Assembly: GCA_027186245.1 (NCBI GenBank)
Contig: CP114481.1
Span: 34,317,501 to 34,381,500 of the forward strand
Source: Coriaria nepalensis
Taxonomy: Eukaryota > Streptophyta > Magnoliopsida > Cucurbitales > Coriariaceae
Length of the DNA stretch: 64,000 nt
Direction: 5' to 3'
The position numbers were made by a program, and so were the translations under genes. This document shows positions 13,029 to 26,196 of the stretch, piece by piece (position 1 is the first letter of the stretch; each line of letters opens with the position of its first letter). The notes under the pieces are model-generated. The model worked only from the letters and a program-made list of their open reading frames with translations, ran no database searches and was not told the origin of the DNA.

Positions 13029-13593
13029 TCAAGTCAATAACTTATTTCAAAGCAAGTCGAACGAATTCAATTTTTGCACTACAAACACAAGTTTTGTGGA
13101 GAACTTGCAAATGATCAATGCAAGGAAAGTGTGCATTCATTTAACTTAAAATCATTTCAATGAGTCATTTCAAGTCAATAACTTATTTCAAAGCAAGTTG
13201 AACGAATTCTATTTTTTCACTACAAACACAAGTTTTGTGCATAACTTGCAAATGATCAATGCAAGGAAAGTGTGCATTCGTTTAACTTAAAATCATTTCA
13301 ATGAGTCATTTCAAGTCAATAACTTATTTCAAAGCAAGTCGAACGAATTCAATTTTTGCACTACAAACACAAGTTCTGTGCATAACTTGCAAATGATCAT
13401 TGCAAGGAAAGTGTGCATTCGTTTAACCTTAAAATCATTTCAATGATTTTTTCAAGTCAATAACTTATTTCAAAGCAAGTCGAACGCATTCTATTTTTGC
13501 ACTACAAACACAAGTTTTGTGCATAACTTGCAAATGATCAATGCAAGGAAAGTGTGCATTCGTTTAACCTTAAAATCATTTCAATGAGTCATT
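13029..13593. repeat. Second type of 4-monomer sub-repeat (565 bp), unit 5, first copy
   Basis: Order: gtggagaac monomer, gttgaacgaattc monomer with a T6 tract, ttctgtg/atcattgc monomer ending gattttttc, gaacgcattc monomer. The gtggagaac monomer recurs 565 bp later at 13594 and the order repeats. Equivalent pairs occur in unit 6 (17985 and 18550) and unit 7 (22517 and 23082). Units 1-4 have this series only once per cassette, so the duplication predates the split of units 5-7. Confidence 0.83.
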
Positions 13594-16140
13594 TCAAGTC
13601 AATAACTTATTTCAAAGCAAGTCGAACGAATTCAATTTTTGCACTACAAACACAAGTTTTGTGGAGAACTTGCAAATGATCAATGCAAGGAAAGTGTGCA
13701 TTCGTTTAACTTAAAATCATTTCAATGAGTCATTTCAAGTCAATAACTTATTTCAAAGCAAGTTGAACGAATTCTATTTTTTCACTACAAACACAAGTTT
13801 TGTGCATAACTTGCAAATGATCAATGCAAGGAAAGTGTGCATTCGTTTAACTTAAAATCATTTCAATGAGTCATTTCAAGTCAATAACTTATTTCAAAGC
13901 AAGTCGAACGAATTCAATTTTTGCACTACAAACACAAGTTCTGTGCATAACTTGCAAATGATCATTGCAAGGAAAGTGTGCATTCGTTTAACCTTAAAAT
14001 CATTTCAATGATTTTTTCAAGTCACTAACTTATTCCAAAGCAAGTCGAACGCATTCTATTTTTGCACTACAAACACAAGTTTTGTGCATAACTTGCAAAT
14101 GATCAATGCAAGGAAAGTGTGCATTCGTTTAACCTTTAAATCATTTCAATGAGTCATTTCAAGTCGATAAGTTATTTCAAAGCAAGTCGAACGAATTCTA
14201 TTTTTGCACTACAAACACAAGTTTTGTGCATAACTTGCAAATGATCAATGCAAGGAAAGTGTGCATTCGTTTAACCTTAAAATCATTTCAATGAGTCATT
14301 TCAAGTCAATAACTTATTTCAAAGCAAGTCGAACGAATTCAATTTTTGCACTACAAACACAAGTTTTGTGCATAACTTACAAATGATCAATGCAAGGAAA
14401 GTGTGCATTCGTTTAACTTAAAATCATTTCAATGAGTCATTTCAAGTCAATAATTTATTTCAAAGCAAGTCGAACGAATTCAATTTTTGCACTACAAACA
14501 CAAGTTTTGTGCATAACTTGCAAATGATCAATGCAAGGAAAGTGTGCATTCGTTTAACCTTAAAATCATTTCAATGAGTCATTTCAAGTCAATATCTTAT
14601 TTGAAAGCAAGTCGAATGAATTCAATTTTTGCACTACAAACACAAGTTTTGTGCATAACTTGCAAATGATCAATGCGGGGAAAGTGTGCATTCGTTTAAC
14701 TTAAAATCATTTCAATGAGTCATTTCAAGTCAATGACTTATTTCAAAGCAAGTTGAACGAATTCTATTTTTTCACTACAAACACAAGTTTTGTGCATAAC
14801 TTGCAAATGATCAATGCAAGGAAAGTGTGCATTCGTTTAACTTAAAATCATTTCAATGAGTCATTTCAAGTCAATAATTTATTTCAAAGCAAGTCGAACG
14901 AATTCAATTTTTGCACTACAAACACAAGTTCTGTGCATAACTTGCAAATGATCATTGCAAGGAAAGTGTGCATTCGTTTAACGTTAAAATCATTTCAATG
15001 ATTTTTTCAAGTCAATAACTTATTTCAAAGCAAGTCGAACGCATTCTATTTTTGCACTACAAACACAAGTTTTGTGCATAACTTGCAAATGATCAATGCA
15101 AGGAAAGTGTGCATTCGTTTAACCTTTAAATCATTTCAATGAGTCATTTCAAGTCGATAAGTTATTTCAAAGCAAGTCGAACGAATTCTATTTTTGCACT
15201 ACAAACACAAGTTTTGTGCATAACTTGCAAATGATCAATGCAAGGAAAGTGTGCATTCGTTTAACCTTAAAATCATTTCAATGAGTCATTTCAAATCAAT
15301 AACTTATTTCAAAGCAAGTCGAACGAATTCAATTTTTGCACTACAAACACAAGTTTTGTGGAGAACTTGCAAATGATCAATGCAAGGAAAGTGTGCATTC
15401 GTTTAACTTAAAATCATTTCAATGAGTCATTTCAAGTCAATAATTTATTTCAAAGCAAGTCGAACGAATTCAATTTTTGCACTACAAACACAAGTTTTGT
15501 CCATAACTTGCAAATGATCAATGCAAGGAAAGTGTGCATTCGTTTAACCTTAAAATCATTTCAATGAGTCATTTCAAGTCAATATCTTATTTCAAAGCAA
15601 GTCGAACGAATTCAATTTTTGCACTACAAACACAAGTTCTGTGCATAACTTGCAAATGATCATTGCAAGGAAAGTGTGCATTCGTTTAACCTTAAAATCA
15701 TTTCAATGATTTTTTCAAGTCAATAACTTATTTCAAAGCAAGTCGAACGAATTCTATTTTTTTACTACAAACACAAGTTTTCTGCATAACTTGCAAATGA
15801 TCAATGCGAGGAAAGTGTGCATTCGTTTAACCTTTAAATCATTTCAATGAGTCATTTCAAGTCGATAAGTTATTTCAAAGCAAGTCGAACGAATTCTATT
15901 TTTGCACTACAAACACAAGTTTTTTGCATAACTTGCAAATGATCAATGCAAGGAAAGTGTGCATTCGTTTAACCTTAAAATCATTTCAATGAGTCATTTC
16001 AAGTCAATAACTTATTTCAACGCAAGTCGAACGAATTCTATTTTTGCACTACAAACACAAGTTTTGTGCATAACTTGCAAGTGATCAATGCAAGGAAAGT
16101 GTGCATTCGTTTAACCTTAAAATCATTTCAATGAGTCATT

Positions 16141-16424
16141 TCAAGTCAATAACTTATTTCAAAGCAAGTCGAACGAATTCAATTTTTTCACTACAAACAC
16201 AAGTTTTGTGCATAACTTCCAAATGATCATTGCAAGGAAAGTGTGCATTCTTTTAACCTTAAAATCATTTCAATGTGTCTTTTCAAGTCAATAACTTATT
16301 TCAAAGCAAGTCGAACGAATTCTATTTTTGCACTACAAACACAAGTTTTGTGCATAACTTCCAAATGATCATTGCAAGGAAAGTGTGCATTCTTTTAACC
16401 TTAAAATCATTTCAATGTGTCTTT
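16141..16424. repeat. Monomer doublet with cattctttt and gtgtctttt ends
   Basis: Two successive monomers (16141-16282, 16283-16424) share acttccaaatgatcattgc, gtgcattcttttaacc and caatgtgtcttttc. They differ mainly in the middle (attcaattttttcac against attctatttttgcac). The doublet recurs in unit 6 at about 20673-20956 and is missing from unit 7. The gtgtctttt ending foreshadows a feature common in domain B. Confidence 0.8.
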
Positions 16425-17134
16425 TCAAGTCAATAACTTATTTCAACGCAAGTCGAACGAATTCTATTTTTGCACTACAAACACAAGTTTTGTGCATAAC
16501 TTGCAAATGATCAATGCAAGGAAAGTGTGCATTCGTTTAACCTTAAAATCATTTCAATGAGTCATTTCAAGTCAATAACTTATTTCAAAGCAAGTCGAAC
16601 GAATTCTATTTCTGCACTACAAACACAAGTTTTCTGCATAACTTGCAAATGATCAATGCAAGGAAAGTGTGCATTCGTTTAACCTTAAAATCATTTCAAT
16701 GAGTCATTTAAAGTCAATAACTTATTTCAACGCAAGTCGAACGAATTCTATTTTTGCACTACAAACACAAGTTTTGTGCATAACTTGCAAGTGATCAATG
16801 CAAGGAAAGTGTGCATTCGTTTAACCTTAAAATCATTTCAATGAGTCATTTCAAGTCAATAACTTATTTCAAAGCAAGTCGAACGAATTCTATTTTTGCA
16901 CTACAAACAGAAGTTTTTTGCATAACTTGCAAATGATCAATGCAAGGAAAGTGTGCATTCGTTTAACATTAAAATCATTTCAATGAGTCATTTCAAGTCA
17001 ACAATTTATTTCAAAGCAAGTCGAACGAATTCAATTTTTGCACTACAAACACAAGTTTTGTGCATAACTTCCAAATGATCAATGCAAGGAAAGTGTGCAT
17101 TCGTTTAACCTTAAAATCATTTCAATGAGTCATT

Positions 17135-20100
17135 TCAAGTCAATAACTTATTTCAAAGCAAGTCGAACGAATTCAATTTCTGCACTACAAACACAAGTTT
17201 TGGGCATAACTTGCAAATGATCAATGCAAGGAAAGTGTGCATTCGTTTAACCTTAAAATCATTTCAATGATTTTTTCAAGTCAATAACTTATTTCAAAGC
17301 AAGTCGAATGGATTCTATTTTTGCACAACAAACACGAGTTTTGTGCATAACTTGCAAATGATCAATGCAAGGAAAGTGTGCATTCGTTTAACCTTAAAAT
17401 CATTTCAATGAGTCATTTCAATTCAATAACTTATTTCAAAGCAAGTCGAACGAATTCAATTTTTGCACTACAAACACAAGTTCTGTGCATAACTTGCAAA
17501 TGATCATTGCAAGGAAAGTGTGCATTCGTTTAACCTTAAAATCATTTCAATGAGTCATTTCAAGTTAATAACTTATTTCAAAGCAAGTCGAACGAATTCA
17601 ATTTTTGCACTACAAACACAAGTTCTGTGCATAACTTGCAAATGATCATTGCAAGGAAAGTGTGCATTCGTTTAACCTTAAAATCATTTCAATGATTTTT
17701 TCAAGTCAATAACTTATTTCAAAGCAAGTCGAACGCATTCTATTTTTGCACTACAAACACAAGTTTTGTGCATAACTTGCAAATGATCAATGCAAGGAAA
17801 GTGTGCATTCGTTTAACCTTTAAATCATTTCAATGAGTTATTTCAAGTCGATAAGTTATTTCAAAGCAAGTCGAACGAATTCTATTTTTGCACTACAGAC
17901 ACAAGTTTTGTGCATAACTTGCAAATGATCAATGCAAGGAAAGTGTGCATTCGTTTAACCTTAAAATCATTTCAATGAGTCATTTCAAGTCAATAACTTA
18001 TTTCAAAGCAAGTCGAACGAATTCAATTTTTGCACTACAAACACAAGTTTTGTGGAGAACTTGCAAATGATCAATGCAAGGAAAGTGTGCATTCATTTAA
18101 CTTAAAATCATTTCAATGAGTCATTTCAAGTCAATAACTTATTTCAAAGCAAGTTGAACGAATTCTATTTTTTCACTACAAACACAAGTTTTGTGCATAA
18201 CTTGCAAATGATCAATGCAAGGAAAGTGTGCATTCGTTTAACTTAAAATCATTTCAATGAGTCATTTCAAGTCAATAACTTATTTCAAAGCAAGTCGAAC
18301 GAATTCAATTTTTGCACTACAAACACAAGTTCTGTGCATAACTTGCAAATGATCATTGCAAGGAAAGTGTGCATTCGTTTAACCTTAAAATCATTTCAAT
18401 GATTTTTTCAAGTCAATAACTTATTTCAAAGCAAGTCGAATGCATTCTATTTTTGCACTACAAACACAAGTTTTGTGCATAACTTGCAAATGATCAATGC
18501 AAGGAAAGTGTGCATTTGTTTAACCTTAAAATCATTTCAATGAGTCATTTCAAGTCAATAACTTATTTCAAAGCAAGTCGAACGAATTCAATTTTTGCAC
18601 TACAAACACAAGTTTTGTGGAGAACTTGCAAATGATCAATGCAAGGAAAGTGTGCATTCGTTTAACTTAAAATCATTTCAATGAGTCATTTCAAGTCAAT
18701 AACTTATTTCAAAGCAAGTTGAACGAATTCTATTTTTTCACTACAAACACAAGTTTTGTGCATAACTTGCAAATGATCAATGCAAGGAAAGTGTGCATTC
18801 GTTTAACTTAAAATCATTTCAATGAGTCATTTCAAGTCAATAACTTATTTCAAAGCAAGTCGAACGAATTCAATTTTTGCACTACAAACACAAGTTCTGT
18901 GCATAACTTGCAAATGATCATTGCAAGGAAAGTGTGCATTCGTTTAACCTTAAAATCATTTCAATGATTTTTTCAAGTCAATAACTTATTTCAAAGCAAG
19001 TCGAACGCATTCTATTTTTGCACTACAAACACAAGTTTTGTGCATAACTTGCAAATGATCAATGCAAGGAAAGTGTGCATTCGTTTAACCTTTAAATCAT
19101 TTCAATGAGTCATTTCAAGTCGATAAGTTATTTCAAAGCAAGTCGAACGAATTCTATTTTTGCACTACAAACACAAGTTTTGTGCATAACTTGCAAATGA
19201 TCAATGCAAGGAAAGTGTGCATTCGTTTAACCTTAAAATCATTTCAATGAGTCATTTCAAGTCAATAACTTATTTCAAAGCAAGTCGAACGAATTCAATT
19301 TTTGCACTACAAACACAAGTTTTGTGCATAACTTACAAATGATCAATGCAAGGAAAGTGTGCATTCGTTTAACTTAAAATCATTTCAATGAGTCATTTCA
19401 AGTCAATAATTTATTTCAAAGCAAGTCGAACGAATTCAATTTTTGCACTACAAACACAAGTTCAGTGCATAACTTGCAAATGATCATTGCAAGGAAAGTG
19501 TGCATTCGTTTAACCTTAAAATCATTTCAATGATTTTTTCAAGTCAATAACTTATTTCAAAGCAAGTCGAACGCATTCTATTTTTGCACTACAAACACAA
19601 GTTTTGTGCATAACATGCAAATGATCAATGCAAGGAAAGTGTGCATTCGTTTAACCTTTAAATCATTTCAATGAGTCATTTCAAGTCGATAAGTTATTTC
19701 AAAGCAAGTCGAACGAATTCTATTTTTGCACTACAAACACAAGTTTTGTGCATAACTTGCAAATGATCAATGCAAGGAAAGTGTGCATTCGTTTAACCTT
19801 AAAATCATTTCAATGAGTCATTTCAAATCAATAACTTATTTCAAAGCAAGTCGAACGAATTCAATTTTTGCACTACAAACACAAGTTTTGTGGAGAACTT
19901 GCAAATGATCAATGCAAGGAAAGTGTGCATTCGTTTAACTTAAAATCATTTCAATGAGTCATTTCAAGTCAATAATTTATTTCAAAGCAAGTCGAACGAA
20001 TTCAATTTTTGCACTACAAACACAAGTTTTGTCCATAACTTGCAAATGATCAATGCAAGGAAAGTGTGCATTCGTTTAACCTTAAAATCATTTCAATGAG

Positions 20101-21666
20101 TCATTTCAAGTCAATATCTTATTTCAAAGCAAGTCGAACGAATTCAATTTTTGCACTACAAACACAAGTTCTGTGCATAACTTGCAAATGATCATTGCAA
20201 GGAAAGTGTGCATTCGTTTAACCTTAAAATCATTTCAATGATTTTTTCAAGTCAATAACTTATTTCAAAGCAAGTCGAACGAATTCTATTTTTTTACTAC
20301 AAACACAAGTTTTCTGCATAACTTGCAAATGATCAATGCAAGGAAAGTGTGCATTCGTTTAACCTTTAAATCATTTCAATGAGTCATTTCAAGTCGATAA
20401 GTTATTTCAAAGCAAGTCGAACGAATTCTATTTTTGCACTACAAACACAAGTTTTTTGCATAACTTGCAAATGATCAATGCAAGGAAAGTGTGCATTCGT
20501 TTAACCTTAAAATCATTTCAATGAGTCATTTCAAGTCAATAACTTATTTCAACGCAAGTCGAACGAATTCTATTTTTGCACTACAAACACAAGTTTTGTG
20601 CATAACTTGCAAGTGATCAATGCAAGGAAAGTGTGCATTCGTTTAACCTTAAAATCATTTCAATGAGTCATTTCAAGTCAATAACTTATTTCAAAGCAAG
20701 TCGAACGAATTCAATTTTTTCACTACAAACACAAGTTTTGTGCATAACTTCCAAATGATCATTGCAAGGAAAGTGTGCATTCTTTTAACCTTAAAATCAT
20801 TTCAATGTGTCTTTTCAAGTCAATAACTTATTTCAAAGCAAGTCGAACGAATTCTATTTTTGCACTACAAACACAAGTTTTGTGCATAACTTCCAAATGA
20901 TCATTGCAAGGAAAGTGTGCATTCTTTTAACCTTAAAATCATTTCAATGTGTCTTTTCAAGTCAATAACTTATTTCAAAGCAAGTCGAACGAATTCTATT
21001 TTTGCACTACAAACACAAGTTTTGTGCATAACTTGCAAATGATCAATGCAAGGAAAGTGTGCATTCGTTTAACCTTAAAATCATTTCAATGAGTCATTTC
21101 AAGTCAATAACTTATTTCAAAGCAAGTCGAACGAATTCTATTTCTGCACTACAAACACAAGTTTTCTGCATAACTTGCAAATGATCAATGCAAGGAAAGT
21201 GTGCATTCGTTTAACCTTAAAATCATTTCAATGAGTCATTTAAAGTCAATAACTTATTTCAAAGCAAGTCGAACGAATTCTATTTTTGCACTACAAACAC
21301 AAGTTTTGTGCATAACTTGCAAGTGATCAATGCAAGGAAAGTGTGCATTCGTTTAACCTTAAAATCATTTCAATGAGTCATTTCAAGTCAATAACTTATT
21401 TCAAAGCAAGTCGAACGAATTCTATTTTTGCACTACAAACAGAAGTTTTTTGCATAACTTGCAAATGATCAATGCAAGGAAAGTGTGCATTCGTTTAACC
21501 TTAAAATCATTTCAATGAGTCATTTCAAGTCAACAATTTATTTCAAAGCAAGTCGAACGAATTCAATTTTTGCACTACAAACACAAGTTTTGTGCACAAC
21601 TTCCAAATGATCAATGCAACGAAAGTGTGCATTCGTTTAACCTTAAAATCATTTCAATGAGTCATT
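17135..21666. repeat. Domain A unit 6 (about 32 monomers, 4532 bp)
   Basis: The unit follows unit 5 in order but lacks three monomers: the aatatctt monomer (14584 in unit 5), the gtcaatgac/gttgaacg monomer (14732) and a neighbour. That accounts for the 424-bp difference in length. Before the gap the offset to unit 5 is 4956; after it the offset is 4532. A private tcagtgcataac change lies near 19462, at the deletion join. Confidence 0.84.
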
Positions 21667-24600
21667 TCAAGTCAATAACTTATTTCAAAGCAAGTCGAAC
21701 GAATTCAATTTCTGCACTACAAACACAAGTTTTGGGCATAACTTGCAAATGATCAATGCAAGGAAAGTGTGCATTCGTTTAACCTTAAAATCATTTCAAT
21801 GATTTTTTCAAGTCAATAACTTATTTCAAAGCAAGTCGAATGAATTCTATCTTTGCACAACAAACACGAGTTTTGTGCATAACTTGCAAATGATCAATGC
21901 AAGGAAAGTGTGCATTCGTTTAACCTTAAAATCATTTCAATGAGTCATTTCAAGTCAATAACTTATTTCAAAGCAAGTCGAACGAATTCAATTTTTGCAC
22001 TACAAACACAAGTTCTGTGCATAACTTGCAAATGATCATTGCAAGGAAAGTGTGCATTCGTTTAACCTTAAAATCATTTCAATGAGTCATTTCAAGTTAA
22101 TAACTTATTTCAAAGCAAGTCGAACGAATTCAATTTTTGCACTACAAACACAAGTTCTGTGCATAACTTGCAAATGATCATTGCAAGGAAAGTGTGCATT
22201 CGTTTAACCTTAAAATCATTTCAATGATTTTTTCAAGTCAATAACTTATTTCAAAGCAAGTCGAACGCATTCTATTTTTGCACTACAAACACAAGTTTTG
22301 TGCATAACTTGCAAATGATCAATGCAAGGAAAGTGTGCATTCGTTTAACCTTTAAATCATTTCAATGAGTTATTTCAAGTCGATAAGTTATTTCAAAGCA
22401 AGTCGAACGAATTCTATTTTTGCACTACAGACACAAGTTTTGTGCATAACTTGCAAATGATCAATGCAAGGAAAGTGTGCATTCGTTTAACCTTAAAATC
22501 ATTTCAATGAGTCATTTCAAGTCAATAACTTATTTCAAAGCAAGTCGAACGAATTCAATTTTTGCACTACAAACACAAGTTTTGTGGAGAACTTGCAAAT
22601 GATCAATGCAAGGAAAGTGTGCATTCATTTAACTTAAAATCATTTCAATGAGTCATTTCAAGTCAATAACTTATTTCAAAGCAAGTTGAACGAATTCTAT
22701 TTTTTCACTACAAACACAAGTTTTGTGCATAACTTGCAAATGATCAATGCAAGGAAAGTGTGCATTCGTTTAACTTAAAATCATTTCAATGAGTCATTTC
22801 AAGTCAATAACTTATTTCAAAGCAAGTCGAACGAATTCAATTTTTGCACTACAAACACAAGTTCTGTGCATAACTTGCAAATGATCATTGCAAGGAAAGT
22901 GTGCATTCGTTTAACCTTAAAATCATTTCAATGATTTTTTCAAGTCAATAACTTATTTCAAAGCAAGTCGAACGCATTCTATTTTTGCACTACAAACACA
23001 AGTTTTGTGCATAACTTGCAAATGATCAATGCAAGGAAAGTGTGCATTCGTTTAACCTTAAAATCATTTCAATGAGTCATTTCAAGTCAATAACTTATTT
23101 CAAAGCAAGTCGAACGAATTCAATTTTTGCACTACAAACACAAGTTTTGTGGAGAACTTGCAAATGATCAATGCAAGGAAAGTGTGCATTCGTTTAACTT
23201 AAAATCATTTCAATGAGTCATTTGAAGTCAATAACTTATTTCAAAGCAAGTTGAACGAATTCTATTTTTTCACTACAAACACAAGTTTTGTGCATAACTT
23301 GCAAATGATCAATGCAAGGAAAGTGTGCATTCGTTTAACTTAAAATCATTTCAATGAGTCATTTCAAGTCAATAACTTATTTCAAAGCAAGTCGAACGAA
23401 TTCAATTTTTGCACTACAAACACAAGTTCTGTGCATAACTTGCAAATGATCATTGAAAGGAAAGTGTGCATTCGTTTAACCTTAAAATCATTTCAATGAT
23501 TTTTTCAAGTCAATAACTTATTTCAAAGCAAGTCGAACGCATTCTATTTTTGCACTACAAACACAAGTTTTGTGCATAACTTGCAAATGATCAATGCAAG
23601 GAAAGTGTGCATTCGTTTAACCTTTAAATCATTTCAATGAGTCATTTCAAGTCGATAAGTTATTTCAAAGAAAGTCGAACGAATTCTATTTTTGCACTAC
23701 AAACACAAGTTTTGTGCATAACTTGCAAATGATCAATGCAAGGAAAGTGTGCATTCGTTTAACCTTAAAATCATTTCAATGAGTCATTTCAAGTCAATAA
23801 CTTATTTCAAAGCAAGTCGAACGAATTCAATTTTTGCACTACAAACACAAGTTTTGTGCATAACTTACAAATGATCAATGCAAGGAAAGTGTGCATTCGT
23901 TTAACTTAAAATCATTTCAATGAGTCATTTCAAGTCAATAATTTATTTCAAAGCAAGTCGAACGAATTCAATTTTTGCACTACAAACACATGTTTTGTGC
24001 ATAACTTGCAAATGATCAATGCAAGGAAAGTGTGCATTCGTTTAACCTTAAAATCATTTCAATGAGTCATTTCAAGTCAATATCTTATTTCAAAGCAAGT
24101 CGAACGAATTCAATTTTTGCACTACAAACACAAGTTTTGTGCATAACTTGCAAATGATCAATGCGGGGAAAGTGTGCATTCGTTTAACTTAAAATCATTT
24201 CAATGAGTCATTTCAAGTCAATGACTTATTTCAAAGCAAGTTGAACGAATTCTATTTTTTCACTACAAACACAAGTTTTGTGCATAACTTGCAAATGATC
24301 AATGCAAGGAAAGTGTGCATTCGTTTAACTTAAAATCATTTCAATGAGTCATTTCAAGTCAATAATTTATTTCAAAGCAAGTCGAACGAATTCAATTTTT
24401 GCACTACAAACACAAGTTCTGTGCATAACTTGCAAATGATCATTGCAAGGAAAGTGTGCATTCGTTTAACCTTAAAATCATTTCAATGATTTTTTCAAGT
24501 CAATAACTTATTTCAAAGCAAGTCGAACGCATTCTATTTTTGCACTACAAACACAAGTTTTGTGCATAACTTGCAAATGATCAATGCAAGGAAAGTGTGC

Positions 24601-25912
24601 ATTCGTTTAACCTTTAAATCATTTCAATGAGTCATTTCAAGTCGATAAGTTATTTCAAAGCAAGTCGAACGAATTCTATTTTTGCACTACAAACACAAGT
24701 TTTGTGCATAACTTGCAAATGATCAATGCAAGGAAAGTGTGCATTCGTTTAACGTTAAAATCATTTCAATGAGTCATTTCAAATCAATAACTTATTTCAA
24801 AGCAAGTCGAACGAATTCAATTTTTGCACTACAAACACAAGTTTTGTGGAGAACTTGCAAATGATCAATGCAAGGAAAGTGTGCATTCGTTTAACTTAAA
24901 ATCATTTCAATGAGTCATTTCAAGTCAATAATTTATTTCAAAGCAAGTCGAACGAATTCAATTTTTGCACTACAAACACAAGTTTTGTCCATAACTTGCA
25001 AATGATCAATGCAAGGAAAGTGTGCATTCGTTTAACCTTAAAATCATTTCAATGAGTCATTTCAAGTCAATATCTTATTTCAAAGCAAGTCGAACGAATT
25101 CAATTTTTGCACTACAAACACAAGTTCTGTGCATAACTTGGAAATGATCATTGCAAGGAAAGTGTGCATTCGTTTAACCTTAAAATCATTTCAATGATTT
25201 TTTCAAGTCAATAACTTATTTCAAAGCAAGTCGAACGAATTCTATTTTTTTACTACAAACACAAGTTTTCTGCATAACTTGCAAATGATCAATGCAAGGA
25301 AAGTGTGCATTCGTTTAACCTTTAAATCATTTCAATGAGTCATTTCAAGTCGATAAGTTATTTCAAAGCAAGTCGAACGAATTCTATTTTTGCACTACAA
25401 ACACAAGTTTTTTGCATAACTTGCAAATGATCAATGCAAGGAAAGTGTGCATTCGTTTAACCTTAAAATCATTTCAATGAGTCATTTCAAGTCAATAACT
25501 TATTTCAACGCAAGTCGAACGAATTCTATTTTTGCACTACAAACACAAGTTTTGTGCATAACTTGCAAGTGATCAATGCAAGGAAAGTGTGCATTCGTTT
25601 AACCTTAAAATCATTTCAATGAGTCATTTCAAGTCAATAACTTATTTCAACGCAAGTCGAACGAATTCTATTTTTGCACTACAAACACAAGTTTTGTGCA
25701 TATCTTGCAAGTGATCAATGCAAGGAAAGTGTGCATTCGTTTAACCTTAAAATCATTTCAATGAGTCATTTCAAGTCAATAACTTATTTCAAAGCAAGTC
25801 GAACGAATTCTATTTTTGCACTACAAACAGAAGTTTTTTGCATAACTTGCAAATGATCAATGCAAGGAAAGTGTGCATTCGTTTAACCTTAAAATCATTT
25901 CAATGAGTCATT
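21667..25912. repeat. Domain A unit 7, truncated at the domain A/B junction
   Basis: This unit matches unit 5 at offset 9488, including the three monomers missing from unit 6 (near 24072-24370). At 25629 it skips four monomers (the equivalents of 16141-16708, including the cattctttt pair). It continues with the aacgc/caagtgatc and acagaagttttttgc monomers. Where a gtcaacaattt monomer should follow, domain B begins at 25913. The cassette is therefore incomplete on its right side. Confidence 0.83.
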
Positions 25913-26196
25913 TCAAGTCGATATCTTATTTCAAAGTAATTCGAACGAGCACTATTTTTGCTCTACAAATGCAAGTTTTGTGCATAACTTGCACATGATC
26001 AATGCAAGGAAAGTGTGCATTCGTTTAACCTTTAAATCATTTCAGAGAGTTATTCCAAGTCAATAACTTATTTCAAAGCAAGTCGAACGAATTCTATTTT
26101 TGCACTACAGACAGAAGTTTTGTGCATAACTTGCAAATGATCAATGCAAGGAAAGTGTGCATTCGTTTAACCTAAAAATCATTTCAATGAGTCGTT

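Larger units (their letters stand above)
12179..17134. repeat. Domain A unit 5 (about 35 monomers, 4956 bp)
   Basis: The head at 12179 and about nine monomers follow the 5808 unit at offset 6371. From about 13452 the composition changes: the gtcgagtg, gtaaataac and aaatcaataa monomers of units 1 and 3 are absent. In their place are a duplicated 4-monomer block, aatatctt monomers (14584, 15572), a ctatttttttactac monomer (near 15751), aacgcaagtcg monomers with caagtgatc, and two successive cattctttt monomers (16141 and 16283). Units 6 and 7 share this new composition. Confidence 0.85.
1..25912. repeat. Domain A of the array: cassette-based higher-order repeats
   Basis: Domain A is defined by a shared set of monomer subtypes absent or rare later: monomers ending caatgattttttcaag, monomers with gaacgcattc (EcoRI site lost), gtggagaac monomers, gtcgataag monomers and gttgaacgaattctatttttt monomers (given by position, e.g. 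near 1017 and 6829). Many carry a 1-bp deletion in the 3' part (tttaacttaaaa instead of tttaaccttaaaa), giving 141 bp. These occur in a conserved order after each cassette start. The domain ends at 25912, where the next monomer suddenly carries the domain-B signature gtaattcgaacgagcac. Confidence 0.9.
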
